From Deltaproteobacteria bacterium (lineage in GTDB: Bacteria > Desulfobacterota > GWC2-55-46 > DRQE01): a stretch of DNA of 14,120 nucleotides. The notes beneath the pieces were generated by a model. It had not been told where the DNA came from. It worked only from the letters and a program-made list of their open reading frames with translations, and searched no databases. The stretch spans positions 1 to 14,120 of the forward strand of contig DAOVKH010000015.1 in the NCBI GenBank assembly GCA_030631875.1, written 5' to 3'. Position numbers and translations under genes: made by a program. Of the stretch, positions 13,710 to 14,120 are shown one piece after another. Position 1 is the first letter of the stretch, and each line of letters opens with the position of its first letter.

Positions 13710-14120
13710 TTAAATATACCCGTAAATTTTATATATGGCAAGCCCTGCGTACTCCCAAAGGACTTCTCTTAATAGTACCATCCTCTCAAGGGCACTGTCC
13801 CTAAATGGTGTATGGTCTGCAACGGGAGCGGCACTGCATGAAAGGTCAAGCTTCTTTGCCACACGCATGGCCCTATACATGTGCGTCGGCGAAGTAACGA
13901 GCATACAACTCTCAAGAGCTCTCGTCTTCATAAATTTTTGTGCGAAGAGTACATTCGAGTAAGTGTGCGTAGAGTCTTTATCTAAATGTAACGCCGCCTT
14001 GTTGAGTCCAAGCCTTACGGCTGCGTCATACATTATCGCCGACTCGGTTACGTCTATGGCAGAGGAGTCCTCTGAACGGCTAAGCGTATGGGCAAGCTTT
14101 GAGGTAACGTCTGTAATCGA
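13710..14120 (-). CDS. YdcF/SanA-like DUF218 protein (N-terminus cut by window edge)
   Basis: The frame is open to the right edge and gives the C-terminal 136 residues. DUF218 features are visible: an acidic helix ending in ESAIMYDAAVRLGLNKAALHLD, then DSTHTYSN, where the family usually has S-x-N-T-x-E-N. VTSPTHMYRAMRVAKKLDL follows, matching the family's SHMPRA-type segment, and the protein ends in LWEYAGLAIYKIYGYI. YdcF, SanA and ElyC proteins are envelope-linked proteins tied to cell-wall or lipid-carrier metabolism, and YdcF binds SAM in vitro. The exact job is unclear. The N-terminal membrane segments and GG motif, if present, lie outside the window. The stop is 29 bases before the selD start, so the two genes probably form one transcript. 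Confidence 0.8.
   Translation of the reverse strand, partial: SITDVTSKLAHTLSRSEDSSAIDVTESAIMYDAAVRLGLNKAALHLDKDSTHTYSNVLFAQKFMKTRALESCMLVTSPTHMYRAMRVAKKLDLSCSAAPVADHTPFRDSALERMVLLREVLWEYAGLAIYKIYGYI

Noticed and set aside
1..14120. CRISPR array, insertion sequence, prophage or toxin-antitoxin module
   Set aside because: No regularly spaced repeats, transposase or integrase motifs, or paired small toxin genes were seen on either strand.

Overview
This is a gene-dense bacterial chromosomal window of mid-range GC. It has short intergenic gaps, clear Shine-Dalgarno sites and many ATA, CGC and GCC codons. There is no transposase, integrase, phage gene, CRISPR array or rRNA, and I found no tRNA by eye. 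The gene set fits an uncultured Gram-negative lineage of deltaproteobacterial (Desulfobacterota) or Nitrospirota-like type. It includes a ferritin-like protein with a separate rubredoxin-like protein, a HAMP-GGDEF signalling protein beside a lipoprotein, a two-subunit pyruvate carboxylase, and a selenophosphate synthetase that is itself a selenoprotein. The taxonomic placement is inference only.

Left part (1-2121): a minus-strand run reads ferritin-like di-iron protein, then a 42-residue rubredoxin-like protein, then a MidA/NDUFAF7-type methyltransferase that runs off the left edge. A 329-base divergent spacer follows. Centre-left (2122-4786): a plus-strand HAMP-GGDEF protein with a GGDDF signature and a small lipoprotein converge on a minus-strand HAD phosphatase of the phosphoglycolate phosphatase type. 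Centre (4953-7234): a Memo-family protein and glutamyl-tRNA synthetase end at a strong hairpin terminator. Centre-right (7362-10840): a promoter, then pycA and pycB encoding a two-subunit biotin-dependent carboxylase, then a GC-rich hairpin. Right (10909-12400): an AEC-family permease and an unrecognised small membrane protein. Far right (12634-14120, minus strand): a partial YdcF/DUF218 gene followed by selD.

The main result is in selD. Conventional translation starts the protein at an internal methionine and loses the catalytic N-terminus. The reading frame continues upstream through a TGA to an ATG at 13680 with a good ribosome-binding site. This restores the SelD signature KLTSYASCAGUASK, with selenocysteine where E. 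coli SelD has Cys17. A SECIS-like hairpin with a GGUUC loop lies downstream of the TGA, within the spacing allowed for bacterial SECIS elements. The organism should therefore carry the selenocysteine machinery (selA, selB, selC) and other TGA-containing genes elsewhere.

Secondary points are a 19-base exact direct repeat in the convergent spacer beside selD, a ferritin/rubredoxin pair that looks like a split rubrerythrin, an unusual insert in the HAD phosphatase, and a lysine-rich tail on PycB.
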